This document shows, in pieces, positions 33,735-42,353 of a DNA stretch of 64,000 nt (position 1 is its first letter; every line of letters begins with the position of its first letter). The translations under genes were made by a program, and so were the position numbers. This DNA comes from Lachnospiraceae bacterium (lineage in GTDB: Bacteria; Bacillota; Clostridia; Lachnospirales; Anaerotignaceae), in assembly GCA_003543235.1 (NCBI GenBank), contig DPJA01000038.1:442233-506232 (forward strand), given 5' to 3'. The notes under the pieces are model-generated. The model saw only the letters and a list, made by a program, of their open reading frames with translations. It did not search any database and had not been told where the DNA came from.

Positions 33735-33764
33735 TATTATGGTCAAAAAGGAAAATTTTTATGC
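33735..33764 (-). promoter_or_regulatory. Forespore-type (sigma G/sigma F) promoter of lonB
   Basis: On the minus strand GCATA (33760-33764), an 18-bp spacer and CATAATA (33735-33741) fit the sigma G consensus (GNATR, N18, CATNNTA) with no mismatch. The predicted start lies a few bases before the lonB ribosome site. No sigma-A promoter is seen in the short gap to the rpoC terminator. Confidence 0.72.
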
Positions 33765-33797
33765 CAAATTACATTGATATATAATTATTAAAAACTT

Positions 33798-33850
33798 CAA
33801 AAAAGCCCCAGCCAATAAATGTTTACACACTCATTAGCCGGGGCTTTTTC
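33798..33850 (-). terminator. Terminator of the rpoBC operon
   Basis: On the minus strand GCCGGGGC-rich arm (33850-33832) pairs with the GCCCC arm (33804-33818) through AAAAGCCCC/GGGGCTTTT plus an inner stem, followed by TTTTTTGAAG. It begins 11 bp past the rpoC stop. Confidence 0.88.
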
Positions 33851-33860
33851 TATTTAAAAA

Positions 33861-36800
33861 TTAAATTTCGTTAATATTGTCATTAAGCAAAATATCATCA
33901 TTTTCAGTTTCTTCTGCGTCAGTAACAATGTCAATGTTACGGTATCTTGACATACCAGTACCAGCAGGTATAAGCTTACCAATTATAACATTTTCCTTAA
34001 GACCAATAAGTGGGTCAATCTTTCCTTTGATAGCAGCCTCCGTAAGAACCCTTGTGGTTTCCTGGAATGAAGCAGCAGAAAGGAATGAATCTGTAGCAAG
34101 TGAAGCCTTAGTAATACCAAGGAGAACTCTTGTGCCATTCGCAGGTTCAAGGCCCTTTTCTTCCATCTCTGCATTTGTATTTTCAAATGCAAGCCAATCT
34201 ACAAGACTTCCTGGAAGGAAACTTGTGTCGCCATTTTCTTCAATCTTAACTCTCTTAAGCATCTGTCTAACGATAACCTCAATATGCTTATCGTTAATCT
34301 CAACACCCTGAAGACGGTAAACACGCTGAACTTCCTGAATCATGTAATCCTGAACACCTCTTAAGCCTTTAATCTTAAGAATATCATGTGGGTTAACACT
34401 ACCTTCAGTAATTTCATCACCAGCCTGAATAAAGTCGCCATCGAATACTTTAACTCTTGAGCCGTAAGGAATAAGATAATCTTTAGCTTCACCTGTTTCA
34501 TGGCTTGTAATTGTAACTTCTCTCTTTTTCTTTGTTTCGCTTAACTTAACAGTACCTGCAAACTCAGAAATGATAGCAAGACCTTTAGGTTTTCTTGCCT
34601 CAAAAAGCTCCTCAACACGGGGAAGACCCTGTGTGATGTCATCACCGGCAATACCACCTGTATGGAAAGTACGCATTGTAAGCTGTGTACCAGGCTCACC
34701 AATAGACTGTGCTGCAATGATACCAACAGACTCACCAATTCTTACTGAACGACCACTTGCCATGTTTGCTCCGTAGCACTTAGAGCATATACCGATTGTT
34801 GAACGGCAAGTAAGCACTGTACGTATAAGCACTTCTTTAATTCCTGCTTTTTCCACCTTCTCAGACTGGTCAGCAGAAATCTTTGTGTCTTTTTGGACAA
34901 TAACTTCACCTGTTTCAGGGTTTACAATTTCAAGCACGCTCCAGCGTCCTCTAATTCTATCCTGAAGGCTTTCGATAACTTCGTTACCATCAAGGAAAGC
35001 TGAAACCCAAAGACCCGGTGCATCCTTGCCCTCTTGTGTACAATCCCACTCACGGATAATAATATCCTGAGAAACGTCTACAAGACGACGTGTAAGGTAA
35101 CCTGAATCGGCTGTTCTAAGTGCAGTATCTGTAAGACCTTTTCTGGCACCATGTGAAGAAATAAAGTACTCCAGAACTGAAAGACCCTCACGGAAGTTAG
35201 CCTTGATAGGTAACTCGATGATACCACCCGATGTGTTTGCCATAAGACCACGCATACCTGCAAGCTGTTTAATCTGGCTTGTTGAACCACGGGCACCAGA
35301 GTTAGCCATCATGAATATATTATTGTACTTACCAAGTCCTGCAAGAAGGTCAACAGTAATCTTGTCATTGGCGATATTCCATGCCTCAATTACCTTATTA
35401 TGACGTTCCTCGTCAGTCATAAGTCCACGTTTAAATTTCTTTGTAATCACATCTATTGTTGCTTCTGCTTCTGCAAGATGTATAGGCTTTGACGCAGGGA
35501 TTTCCATATCAGATACAGAAACGGTTAACGCACCCTTTGTTGAATATTTGAAACCAAGGGTTTTAATTTTGTCAAGCACTGCTGCTGTTTCAGTTGAACC
35601 ACATACATTTATACAGCGGTAAATAATTTTACCGATTTGTTTTTTGTCAACAAGGAAGTCAATTTCATATCTAAATTTATCTTCTTCCTTTGTTCTGTCA
35701 ACATAACCCAAATTCTGAGGAATAGCTTCATTAAAGATTATGCAGCCTACAGTTGTAGGTACAATTCTAGTTTCTTTAACTCCATTAAATTCCAAAACTC
35801 TTCTTACTCTAATTTTTGCATGAAGTGTAATTTCATGGTTATCATAAGCAAGCATTGCTTCAAGCTCATCCTTAAAGGCTTTGCCTTCGCCCTTTTCTCC
35901 ATCCTTAACAAGTGTTAAGTAGTACATACCTAAAATCATATCCTGTGAAGGAACGGTTACAGGAGCACCATCAGATGGTTTCAAAAGGTTGTTAGGTGAA
36001 AGCAGAAGGAAACGACACTCTGCCTGTGCCTCAACACTAAGGGGAACGTGAACAGCCATCTGGTCACCATCGAAATCGGCATTGTACGCAGTACAAACCA
36101 ATGGATGAAGCTTGATGGCACGGCCCTCTACAAGCTTTGGCTCAAATGCCTGAATACCAAGTCTATGCAATGTAGGTGCACGGTTAAGCATAACAGGATG
36201 CTCTGCAATAATTTGCTCAAGCACATCCCAAATCTCAGTCTGAAGTCTTTCAACCATACGTTTAGCAGACTTGATATTGTGTGCAAGTCCGTCTTCAACA
36301 AGCTTTTTCATAACAAAAGGCTTAAAAAGCTCAATTGCCATTTCTTTAGGGATACCACACTGGAAAATCTTAAGGTCAGGTCCTACTACGATAACCGAAC
36401 GGCCAGAGTAGTCAACACGCTTACCAAGAAGATTCTGACGGAAACGTCCCTGCTTGCCTTTAAGCATATCTGAAAGAGATTTTAATGCTCTGTTACCAGG
36501 TCCTGTTACTGGGCGACCACGGCGACCATTATCAATAAGTGAATCGACAGCCTCTTGCAGCATTCTCTTTTCATTTCTAACGATAATATCAGGTGCTCCT
36601 AAATCAAGCAATCTTTTAAGACGATTGTTACGGTTAATAACACGTCTGTAAAGGTCATTTAAGTCACTTGTTGCAAAACGTCCGCCATCAAGCTGAACCA
36701 TAGGTCTTATATCAGGTGGAATTATTGGAATAACATCAAGTATCATCCACTCAGGCTTGTTGTTTGAAGCTTTAAAGCTTTCAAGAACCTCAAGTCTTTT

Positions 36801-37430
36801 AATAATACGTATACGTTTCTGTCCTGTAGAGTCAACAAATTCTTTTTTCAATTTTTCGCTTTCACCATCAAGGTCAATGTCAATCAAAAGCTGTTTAACA
36901 GCCTCTGCACCCATACCAACCTTAAATGTGTCGCCATATTTATCATATGCTTCTCTATATTCTTTTTCGGTTAAAAGCTGCTTGTATTGAAGGGCAGTTT
37001 CTCCCGCATCAAGCACAATATAGGATGCAAAATATAAAACCTTTTCCAATGCTCTTGGGCTCATAGAAAGTATAAGACCCATTCTTGACGGAATACCCTT
37101 AAAATACCAGATATGTGAAACAGGGCAAGCAAGCTCAATATGCCCCATTCTCTCACGTCTTACCTTGCTCTTTGTAACCTCAACACCACAGCGGTCACAA
37201 ATTACGCCTTTATATCTAATTCTCTTATATTTACCACAATGACATTCCCAGTCTTTCTGAGGTCCGAATATTCTTTCGCAGAAAAGGCCATCCCTTTCAG
37301 GCTTAAGAGTTCTATAATTTATAGTTTCAGGTTTTTTAACCTCACCTCTTGACCATTCACGGATTTTCTCAGGAGATGCCAAGCCAATTTTAATTGAGTC
37401 AAAAACTATTCCTTGTTCTTGAGTTGCCAT
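33861..37430 (-). CDS. rpoC: RNA polymerase subunit beta'
   Basis: Catalytic subunit of 1189 residues. The N-terminal zinc ribbon has C63, C65, C78 and C81 (CHCGKYKR...CDRC); the magnesium-binding NADFDGDQM motif lies near 452-460; the second zinc site (CRSTIGICSKCYG) lies near 880-893; the trigger-loop region has GEPGTQLTMRTFHTGG. The size is typical of a Firmicutes beta'. It follows rpoB by 18 bp and ends the operon at a strong terminator. Confidence 0.99.
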   Translation of the reverse strand: MATQEQGIVFDSIKIGLASPEKIREWSRGEVKKPETINYRTLKPERDGLFCERIFGPQKDWECHCGKYKRIRYKGVICDRCGVEVTKSKVRRERMGHIELACPVSHIWYFKGIPSRMGLILSMSPRALEKVLYFASYIVLDAGETALQYKQLLTEKEYREAYDKYGDTFKVGMGAEAVKQLLIDIDLDGESEKLKKEFVDSTGQKRIRIIKRLEVLESFKASNNKPEWMILDVIPIIPPDIRPMVQLDGGRFATSDLNDLYRRVINRNNRLKRLLDLGAPDIIVRNEKRMLQEAVDSLIDNGRRGRPVTGPGNRALKSLSDMLKGKQGRFRQNLLGKRVDYSGRSVIVVGPDLKIFQCGIPKEMAIELFKPFVMKKLVEDGLAHNIKSAKRMVERLQTEIWDVLEQIIAEHPVMLNRAPTLHRLGIQAFEPKLVEGRAIKLHPLVCTAYNADFDGDQMAVHVPLSVEAQAECRFLLLSPNNLLKPSDGAPVTVPSQDMILGMYYLTLVKDGEKGEGKAFKDELEAMLAYDNHEITLHAKIRVRRVLEFNGVKETRIVPTTVGCIIFNEAIPQNLGYVDRTKEEDKFRYEIDFLVDKKQIGKIIYRCINVCGSTETAAVLDKIKTLGFKYSTKGALTVSVSDMEIPASKPIHLAEAEATIDVITKKFKRGLMTDEERHNKVIEAWNIANDKITVDLLAGLGKYNNIFMMANSGARGSTSQIKQLAGMRGLMANTSGGIIELPIKANFREGLSVLEYFISSHGARKGLTDTALRTADSGYLTRRLVDVSQDIIIREWDCTQEGKDAPGLWVSAFLDGNEVIESLQDRIRGRWSVLEIVNPETGEVIVQKDTKISADQSEKVEKAGIKEVLIRTVLTCRSTIGICSKCYGANMASGRSVRIGESVGIIAAQSIGEPGTQLTMRTFHTGGIAGDDITQGLPRVEELFEARKPKGLAIISEFAGTVKLSETKKKREVTITSHETGEAKDYLIPYGSRVKVFDGDFIQAGDEITEGSVNPHDILKIKGLRGVQDYMIQEVQRVYRLQGVEINDKHIEVIVRQMLKRVKIEENGDTSFLPGSLVDWLAFENTNAEMEEKGLEPANGTRVLLGITKASLATDSFLSAASFQETTRVLTEAAIKGKIDPLIGLKENVIIGKLIPAGTGMSRYRNIDIVTDAEETENDDILLNDNINEI

Positions 37431-37448
37431 ACTTTAACATCTCCCTTC

Positions 37449-40400
37449 TTATTCCTCATCATTGTCAATATCTTCATCATCATCCAACAAATCTTCACCT
37501 AAAACGTCGTCAAGCATATCGTCCTCGTCAACTGTATCTTCTTCACTGAAAAGAAAATCCAATTCGTCTACAATAGGTGCTTCCTGTGGTGACACAAAAG
37601 GCTTTGGCCTTTTATTGTTAAAGTCGTCATCCTCTTTTTCAATTGCATCAATGTTTACATTAAGGTAGTCAACATCATCAATGGACTCTTTAATTTCAAC
37701 TTCTGTCTGGTCTTCTCTCAAAACACGTATGTCAAGACAAAGGGACTGTAACTCTTTAAGAAGAACCTTAAAGGATTCAGGAACACCTGGTTCCGGTATA
37801 TTTTCACCCTTAACAATAGCTTCATAAGTTTTAACACGACCAACAATATCGTCAGACTTAACTGTAAGAATTTCCTGTAAGGTATAAGCTGCACCGTATG
37901 CTTCAAGTGCCCAAACCTCCATCTCTCCAAAACGCTGACCACCAAACTGAGCTTTACCACCCAATGGCTGCTGTGTAACAAGAGAGTAAGGACCTGTAGA
38001 ACGAGCATGAATCTTATCGTCTACAAGATGATGGAGCTTAAGGTAGTGCATAAAACCAACAGTTACACGGTTGTCAAAGCTTTCGCCAGTACGTCCGTCA
38101 CGAAGTTCAACTTTGCCGTCACGGCTAAGCTTAACCCCTTTCCATAACTCTCTGTGGTTTCTGTTTTCATATAATTCATCATAAATGTCACCTGAAAGTA
38201 ATGGTTCCCACTTCTTGGAAAATTCATCCCAATCTGTGTTAACATAATCGTTTGACATTTCAAGGGTGTCCATAATATCAATCTCGTCTGCACCATCAAA
38301 TACAGGTGTAGCTACTTTCCAACCAAGTACATTGGCTGCAAGGCTAAGGTGAGTTTCAAGTACCTGACCTATATTCATACGAGAAGGAATACCTAATGGG
38401 TTAAGCACGATATCAAGCTGTCTGCCGTTTGGTAAGAAAGGCATATCTTCAACAGGAAGAACACGAGAAACAACACCCTTGTTACCATGTCGACCAGCCA
38501 TCTTGTCACCAACGGATATTTTTCTCTTCTGTGCAATGTAAACACGCACAAGCTGATTAACACCTGGTCCAATATCGTCGCCATTTTCTCTTGTATATAT
38601 TTTAACATCTACAATAATACCTGTAGCACCGTGAGGAACACGAAGGGAAGTATCTCTAACTTCTCTTGCTTTTTCGCCAAAGATTGCACGAAGAAGTCTT
38701 TCCTCAGCTGTAAGTTCTGTTTCACCCTTAGGTGTGACTTTTCCCACAAGTATATCGTTTGGTCTAACCTCAGCACCAATACGGATAATACCTCTTTCAT
38801 CAAGGTCACGAAGTGCATCATCGCCTACATTAGGTATATCTCTTGTAATTTCTTCTGGTCCAAGCTTTGTATCTCTTGCTTCTGCTTCATATTCATCAAT
38901 ATGCACAGAAGTATATACGTCCTCTTGCACAAGCTTTTCACTTAAAAGAACAGCATCCTCATAGTTGTAACCTTCCCATGTCATAAATCCTATAAGAGGG
39001 TTTTTGCCAAGAGCAAGCTCGCCATGACAGGTGGAAGCACCGTCGGCAATAATCTGGTCAGCTTCAACCGTCTGTCCAAGCTCAACTATAGGACGTTGAT
39101 TAAGACACGTACTCTGGTTACTTCTCTGGTACTTAATAAGTTTGTAAACATCTCTGCTCTTTTCTGTTTTTACAACAATTTGGTCAGCAGAAACTCTTTC
39201 AACAACACCAGCATTTTTTGCAATTACACAAATGCCAGAGTCTTTTGCAGTTTTATATTCCATACCTGTACCAACGATAGGGCTGTCTGTAATAAGTAAT
39301 GGAACTGCCTGACGCTGCATATTGGAACCCATAAGAGCACGGTTAGCATCATCATTTTCAAGGAAAGGAATTAAAGCAGTAGCAACTGAAACCATCTGCT
39401 TAGGGCTAACGTCCATAAGATGGATTTCATTTTGGTCAACCTCAATAATTTCTTCACGGAAACGACCTGAAACCTTTTTATGCACAAAGAAGCCTTCTTC
39501 TGTAAGTGGCTCATTAGCCTGTGCAACCATGTAGTTTTCCTCTTCATCAGCCGTTACATAAATATAGTCCTCAGTAACTCGTGGCTGATCACCGCTCTTA
39601 TCAAGGGTTCTGTATGGTGCTTCAATAAAACCATACTCGTTTATACGTGCAAAAGTTGCAAGTGAGTTAATAAGACCGATGTTAGGACCTTCGGGTGTTT
39701 CTATAGGACACATTCTTCCGTAGTGAGAATGATGAACGTCACGAACCTCAAAGCCGGCTCTTTCTCTGGAAAGACCACCAGGGCCCAATGCTGAAAGACG
39801 ACGCTTATGAGTAAGCTCTGAAAGAGGATTGTTCTGGTCCATAAACTGTGAAAGCTGTGAACTTCCGAAGAATTCCTTTATAGCCGCAGTAACAGGTCTT
39901 ACGTTAATAAGTGCCTGTGGTGTAACTATATCTAAGTCCTGAATTGTCATTCTTTCACGAACGACTCTTTCCATTCTTGAAAGACCAATTCTAAACTGAT
40001 TTTGTAAAAGCTCACCAACTGAACGAATTCTACGGTTTCCCAAATGGTCAATATCATCAATATTGCCAAATCCATAATCTAACTGCATAACATAGTTAAT
40101 GGAAGCCATAATATCCTGTATAGTGATATGCTTAGGCAAAAGCATTGCGTGTTTTTCTTTAATAGCTGCCTTGATTTCTTCCGCAGTAGTGTACTCGTCA
40201 AGGATAGCTTTAAGTGCAGGGAAGTAAACTTTTTCCTTAATGTTAACATCCTCAGCTGTAAGGTCAAACTCTGCAATAAAAGGATTTATAGAAACAGTCT
40301 GATTTGTGAGTATCTTTGTGGTTCTTTCTTCCTCTTCAGTTTCAATAACAACATAGCCAATTCCTGTGTCCTGAATTTCATCACACATAAGCATATCTAG

Positions 40401-41336
40401 TTCTTGTCCCTTTTCAGCAACCACTTCGCCAGTCATTGGGTCTATAACGCTTTCTGCAAGCACAGCACCTTTAATACGATTTCTGAGTGCAAGCTTTTTG
40501 TTGAACTTGTAACGGCCTACCTTTGCAAGATCGTATCTCTTAGGGTCAAAAAACATTCCACGAAGGAGTGTTTCAGAACTTTCCACTGTAGGAGGCTCAC
40601 CTGGACGAAGTTTCTTGTAAATTTCAACAAGACCTTCCTCGTAAGATTTACTTGGGTCTTTTTCAATTGTTGCAAGAATTTTTGGTTCATCACCAAACAT
40701 CTGTAAAATTTCATTATCAGTACCAAAACCAAGGGCTCTTATAAGCACAGTTACTGGTACTTTTCTGGTACGGTCAACACGAACATAAAAAATATCATTG
40801 GAGTCTGTTTCATATTCAAGCCATGCACCTCTGTTAGGAATAACTGTAGCAGAAAGAAGTTTCTTTCCAACCTTGTCATAATCAGAAGCATAGTAAATAC
40901 CAGGAGAACGTACAAGCTGACTTACAATAACACGCTCTGCACCATTTATAACAAATGTGCCTGTGTCCGTCATAAGTGGGAAATCACCCATAAATAATTC
41001 CTGCTCTTTAATTTCATCTAGCTCTTTGTTGTTAAGTCTTGCTTTAATTTTAAGAGGTGCTGCGTAAGTTGCGTCCCTCTCCTTACATTCCTCAATTGAG
41101 TATTTTGGATTATCCTCCAAAGAAAAATCTGTAAACTCAAGCACAAGATTTCCGCTAAAGTCAGTAATAGGTGAAATATCCTCAAAAGCTTCTTTGAGTC
41201 CTTCCTCCAAAAACCATTTGTAGCTTTCCTTCTGAACTTCAATCAGATTAGGCATTTCAAGCACTTCATTGATTCTTGAGTAGCTCTTTCTTGCTCTGTC
41301 GCCATTCTTGACAGAGTGAATTCTGTTTTTCTCCAT
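37449..41336 (-). CDS. rpoB: RNA polymerase subunit beta
   Basis: Subunit of 1295 residues. The rifampicin-pocket cluster, near 489-516, reads SSQLSQFMDQNNP and then LSELTHKRRLSALGPGGLSRERAG, carrying the sensitive-type residues at the classical positions. GDKMAGRHGNKGVVS and the C-terminal GGKAQFGGQRFGEMEVWALEAYGA are conserved. The protein ends in a long Asp/Glu tail (about 1240-1295), a clostridial trait that may contact basic partners. AAGGAGTG precedes the ATG. Its own leader contains a stable hairpin, and it is separated from rplL by an exporter operon. Confidence 0.99.
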   Translation of the reverse strand: MEKNRIHSVKNGDRARKSYSRINEVLEMPNLIEVQKESYKWFLEEGLKEAFEDISPITDFSGNLVLEFTDFSLEDNPKYSIEECKERDATYAAPLKIKARLNNKELDEIKEQELFMGDFPLMTDTGTFVINGAERVIVSQLVRSPGIYYASDYDKVGKKLLSATVIPNRGAWLEYETDSNDIFYVRVDRTRKVPVTVLIRALGFGTDNEILQMFGDEPKILATIEKDPSKSYEEGLVEIYKKLRPGEPPTVESSETLLRGMFFDPKRYDLAKVGRYKFNKKLALRNRIKGAVLAESVIDPMTGEVVAEKGQELDMLMCDEIQDTGIGYVVIETEEEERTTKILTNQTVSINPFIAEFDLTAEDVNIKEKVYFPALKAILDEYTTAEEIKAAIKEKHAMLLPKHITIQDIMASINYVMQLDYGFGNIDDIDHLGNRRIRSVGELLQNQFRIGLSRMERVVRERMTIQDLDIVTPQALINVRPVTAAIKEFFGSSQLSQFMDQNNPLSELTHKRRLSALGPGGLSRERAGFEVRDVHHSHYGRMCPIETPEGPNIGLINSLATFARINEYGFIEAPYRTLDKSGDQPRVTEDYIYVTADEEENYMVAQANEPLTEEGFFVHKKVSGRFREEIIEVDQNEIHLMDVSPKQMVSVATALIPFLENDDANRALMGSNMQRQAVPLLITDSPIVGTGMEYKTAKDSGICVIAKNAGVVERVSADQIVVKTEKSRDVYKLIKYQRSNQSTCLNQRPIVELGQTVEADQIIADGASTCHGELALGKNPLIGFMTWEGYNYEDAVLLSEKLVQEDVYTSVHIDEYEAEARDTKLGPEEITRDIPNVGDDALRDLDERGIIRIGAEVRPNDILVGKVTPKGETELTAEERLLRAIFGEKAREVRDTSLRVPHGATGIIVDVKIYTRENGDDIGPGVNQLVRVYIAQKRKISVGDKMAGRHGNKGVVSRVLPVEDMPFLPNGRQLDIVLNPLGIPSRMNIGQVLETHLSLAANVLGWKVATPVFDGADEIDIMDTLEMSNDYVNTDWDEFSKKWEPLLSGDIYDELYENRNHRELWKGVKLSRDGKVELRDGRTGESFDNRVTVGFMHYLKLHHLVDDKIHARSTGPYSLVTQQPLGGKAQFGGQRFGEMEVWALEAYGAAYTLQEILTVKSDDIVGRVKTYEAIVKGENIPEPGVPESFKVLLKELQSLCLDIRVLREDQTEVEIKESIDDVDYLNVNIDAIEKEDDDFNNKRPKPFVSPQEAPIVDELDFLFSEEDTVDEDDMLDDVLGEDLLDDDEDIDNDEE

Positions 41337-41405
41337 GGCTCGTCACTCCTTGAATTATTTGTATAGCATCTACACAAAAAGTTAGAATTCCCATAAACAC
41401 ATTAA

Positions 41406-41449
41406 GACCTTTGCCCGTACTACCTTTGATCAGTAGCAGTGCAAAAGTC
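41406..41449 (-). ncRNA. Stable stem-loop in the rpoB leader
   Basis: In the minus-strand transcript GACTTTTGC pairs with GCAAAGGTC (9 bp, one G-U), enclosing an inner CTAC/GTAG stem. It lies about 70 nt before rpoB. There is no T tract after it, so it is not a terminator; it may regulate translation or mRNA stability. Confidence 0.5.
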
Positions 41450-41573
41450 ATAAAAATTTAAGAAACCCTAATTTTTCACTTCATATTTCAGTAATGTTAA
41501 ACATTCATTCCTCATTCTATCCAAAAATTTCAGTAATAATCACTACATTTAATTTTTCACACTAAGATTGTTA

Positions 41574-41602
41574 TTGTAATCCGACAAAACCTATGCTATA
41601 AT
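41574..41602 (+). promoter_or_regulatory. Sigma-A promoter of the C_GCAxxG_C_C gene leader
   Basis: TTGTAA (41574-41579), 17-bp spacer ending in TGC, and TATAAT (41597-41602), 156 bp before the gene. The transcript would contain a tiny ORF and a terminator before the gene. Confidence 0.8.
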
Positions 41603-41628
41603 ACGAAATAAGTAGAGGGATAACCACG

Positions 41629-41661
41629 TGTATCACTTAGGTGACTTCTCACTATCATAGC
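41629..41661 (+). CDS. Putative 10-codon leader peptide
   Basis: GTG at 41629 opens a frame reading (M)YHLGDFSLS and ending in TAG at 41659, one base before the terminator stem. GAGGG lies eight bases before the GTG. Its position between promoter and terminator is that of a leader peptide in ribosome-controlled attenuation, as known for tetM and erm-type genes. Such a short frame can occur by chance. Confidence 0.45.
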
Positions 41662-41693
41662 AAAAATACCCCTTTTTGTCAAGGTATTTTTTT
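41662..41693 (+). terminator. Leader terminator (attenuator) before the C_GCAxxG_C_C gene
   Basis: AAAATACC (41663-41670) pairs with GGTATTTT (41683-41690), followed by TTT within TATTTTTTTATG. It lies between the promoter and the gene, so it must be read through for expression. An alternative pairing of AGAGGG (leader ribosome site) with CCCTTT in the loop is possible. Confidence 0.7.
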
Positions 41694-41757
41694 ATGCAGA
41701 AAAACTGTGCCTAATGTACGGTTTATTTTTTTGAAAATTTTTAAGGAGGATTTTATA

Positions 41758-42270
41758 ATGGTAAATCAGGAATTATTAAAAAAATTATATGATACAGCTT
41801 TTACTAACGAAGAAAAATATGGGGGATGTGCTCAATGCACCATTGGTTCAGTTAAAACTCACCTTGGCGGTGTAAGTGATAATCTTTTTCAAGCAGCCAC
41901 AGCTCTTGCAGGCGGTGTAGCGGCATCTGGTAACACCTGTGGTGCGTGTACAGCTGGAATTTTGGCATTAGGCACATTTTTAGGACGTGATTTTGAAAAT
42001 TTCGGCACAGAAATTGGAATTGAAAACAAAAATAAAGTAACTGAAATGGGTAGAAAACTTCTTACTAAATTCGAGTCAGAATATGGTTCTTTCAAATGTT
42101 CTGACATACATGAAAAGCTTTATGGTAACATTTATAGAATGTACATTCCTGAAGAAAAAGAGCAGTTTATCGCCGCAGGTGGTCATGGTGAAAACGGATG
42201 TACAATGGTATGTGGCAAAGCCGCACAGTGGGTTGCAGAAATATTAGATGAAGAAGGCTTACTTAAATAG
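41758..42270 (+). CDS. C_GCAxxG_C_C family protein
   Basis: Protein of 170 residues. The defining Cys pattern is seen: C24 and C27 in GGCAQC, C61 and C64 in GNTCGACTAG, and a late CTMVCGKAA. The family is common in anaerobes and is thought to bind a metal or redox cofactor; its function is unknown. AAGGAGG lies just upstream of ATG 41758. Transcription appears to be controlled by the leader peptide and attenuator. It converges on the exporter operon across a shared terminator. Confidence 0.9.
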   Translation: MVNQELLKKLYDTAFTNEEKYGGCAQCTIGSVKTHLGGVSDNLFQAATALAGGVAASGNTCGACTAGILALGTFLGRDFENFGTEIGIENKNKVTEMGRKLLTKFESEYGSFKCSDIHEKLYGNIYRMYIPEEKEQFIAAGGHGENGCTMVCGKAAQWVAEILDEEGLLK

Positions 42271-42296
42271 TATATTTTCAAATTTATAAAACAACT

Positions 42297-42334
42297 AATG
42301 GCATAATTTTGCCAATAACCAAAATTATGCCATT
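42297..42334. terminator. Bidirectional terminator between convergent genes
   Basis: A perfect 14-bp stem AATGGCATAATTTT/AAAATTATGCCATT (42297-42310 with 42321-42334). T-rich sequence follows on both strands, ending the C_GCAxxG_C_C gene (plus) and the exporter operon (minus). Confidence 0.85.
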
Positions 42335-42353
42335 ACCATTGTTTTAAAATTTT

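Larger units (their letters stand above)
41337..41757. other. Divergent region between rpoB and the C_GCAxxG_C_C gene
   Basis: 421 bp holding the structured rpoB leader (41406-41449), two pairs of 10-bp direct repeats arranged A-B-B-A (AATTTTTCAC at 41470 and 41551; TTTCAGTAAT at 41486 and 41528), and a plus-strand promoter, leader peptide and attenuator. No clear minus-strand promoter for rpoB was identified. Confidence 0.6.

Noticed and set aside
37449..41336. Rifampicin-resistance change in rpoB
   Set aside because: The residues at the classical positions (Gln, Asp, His, Ser, Leu in the 489-516 cluster) are the sensitive type.
33861..41336. Many short frames antisense to rpoB and rpoC
   Set aside because: They are shadow frames of highly conserved coding sequence; none has a ribosome site or known motif.
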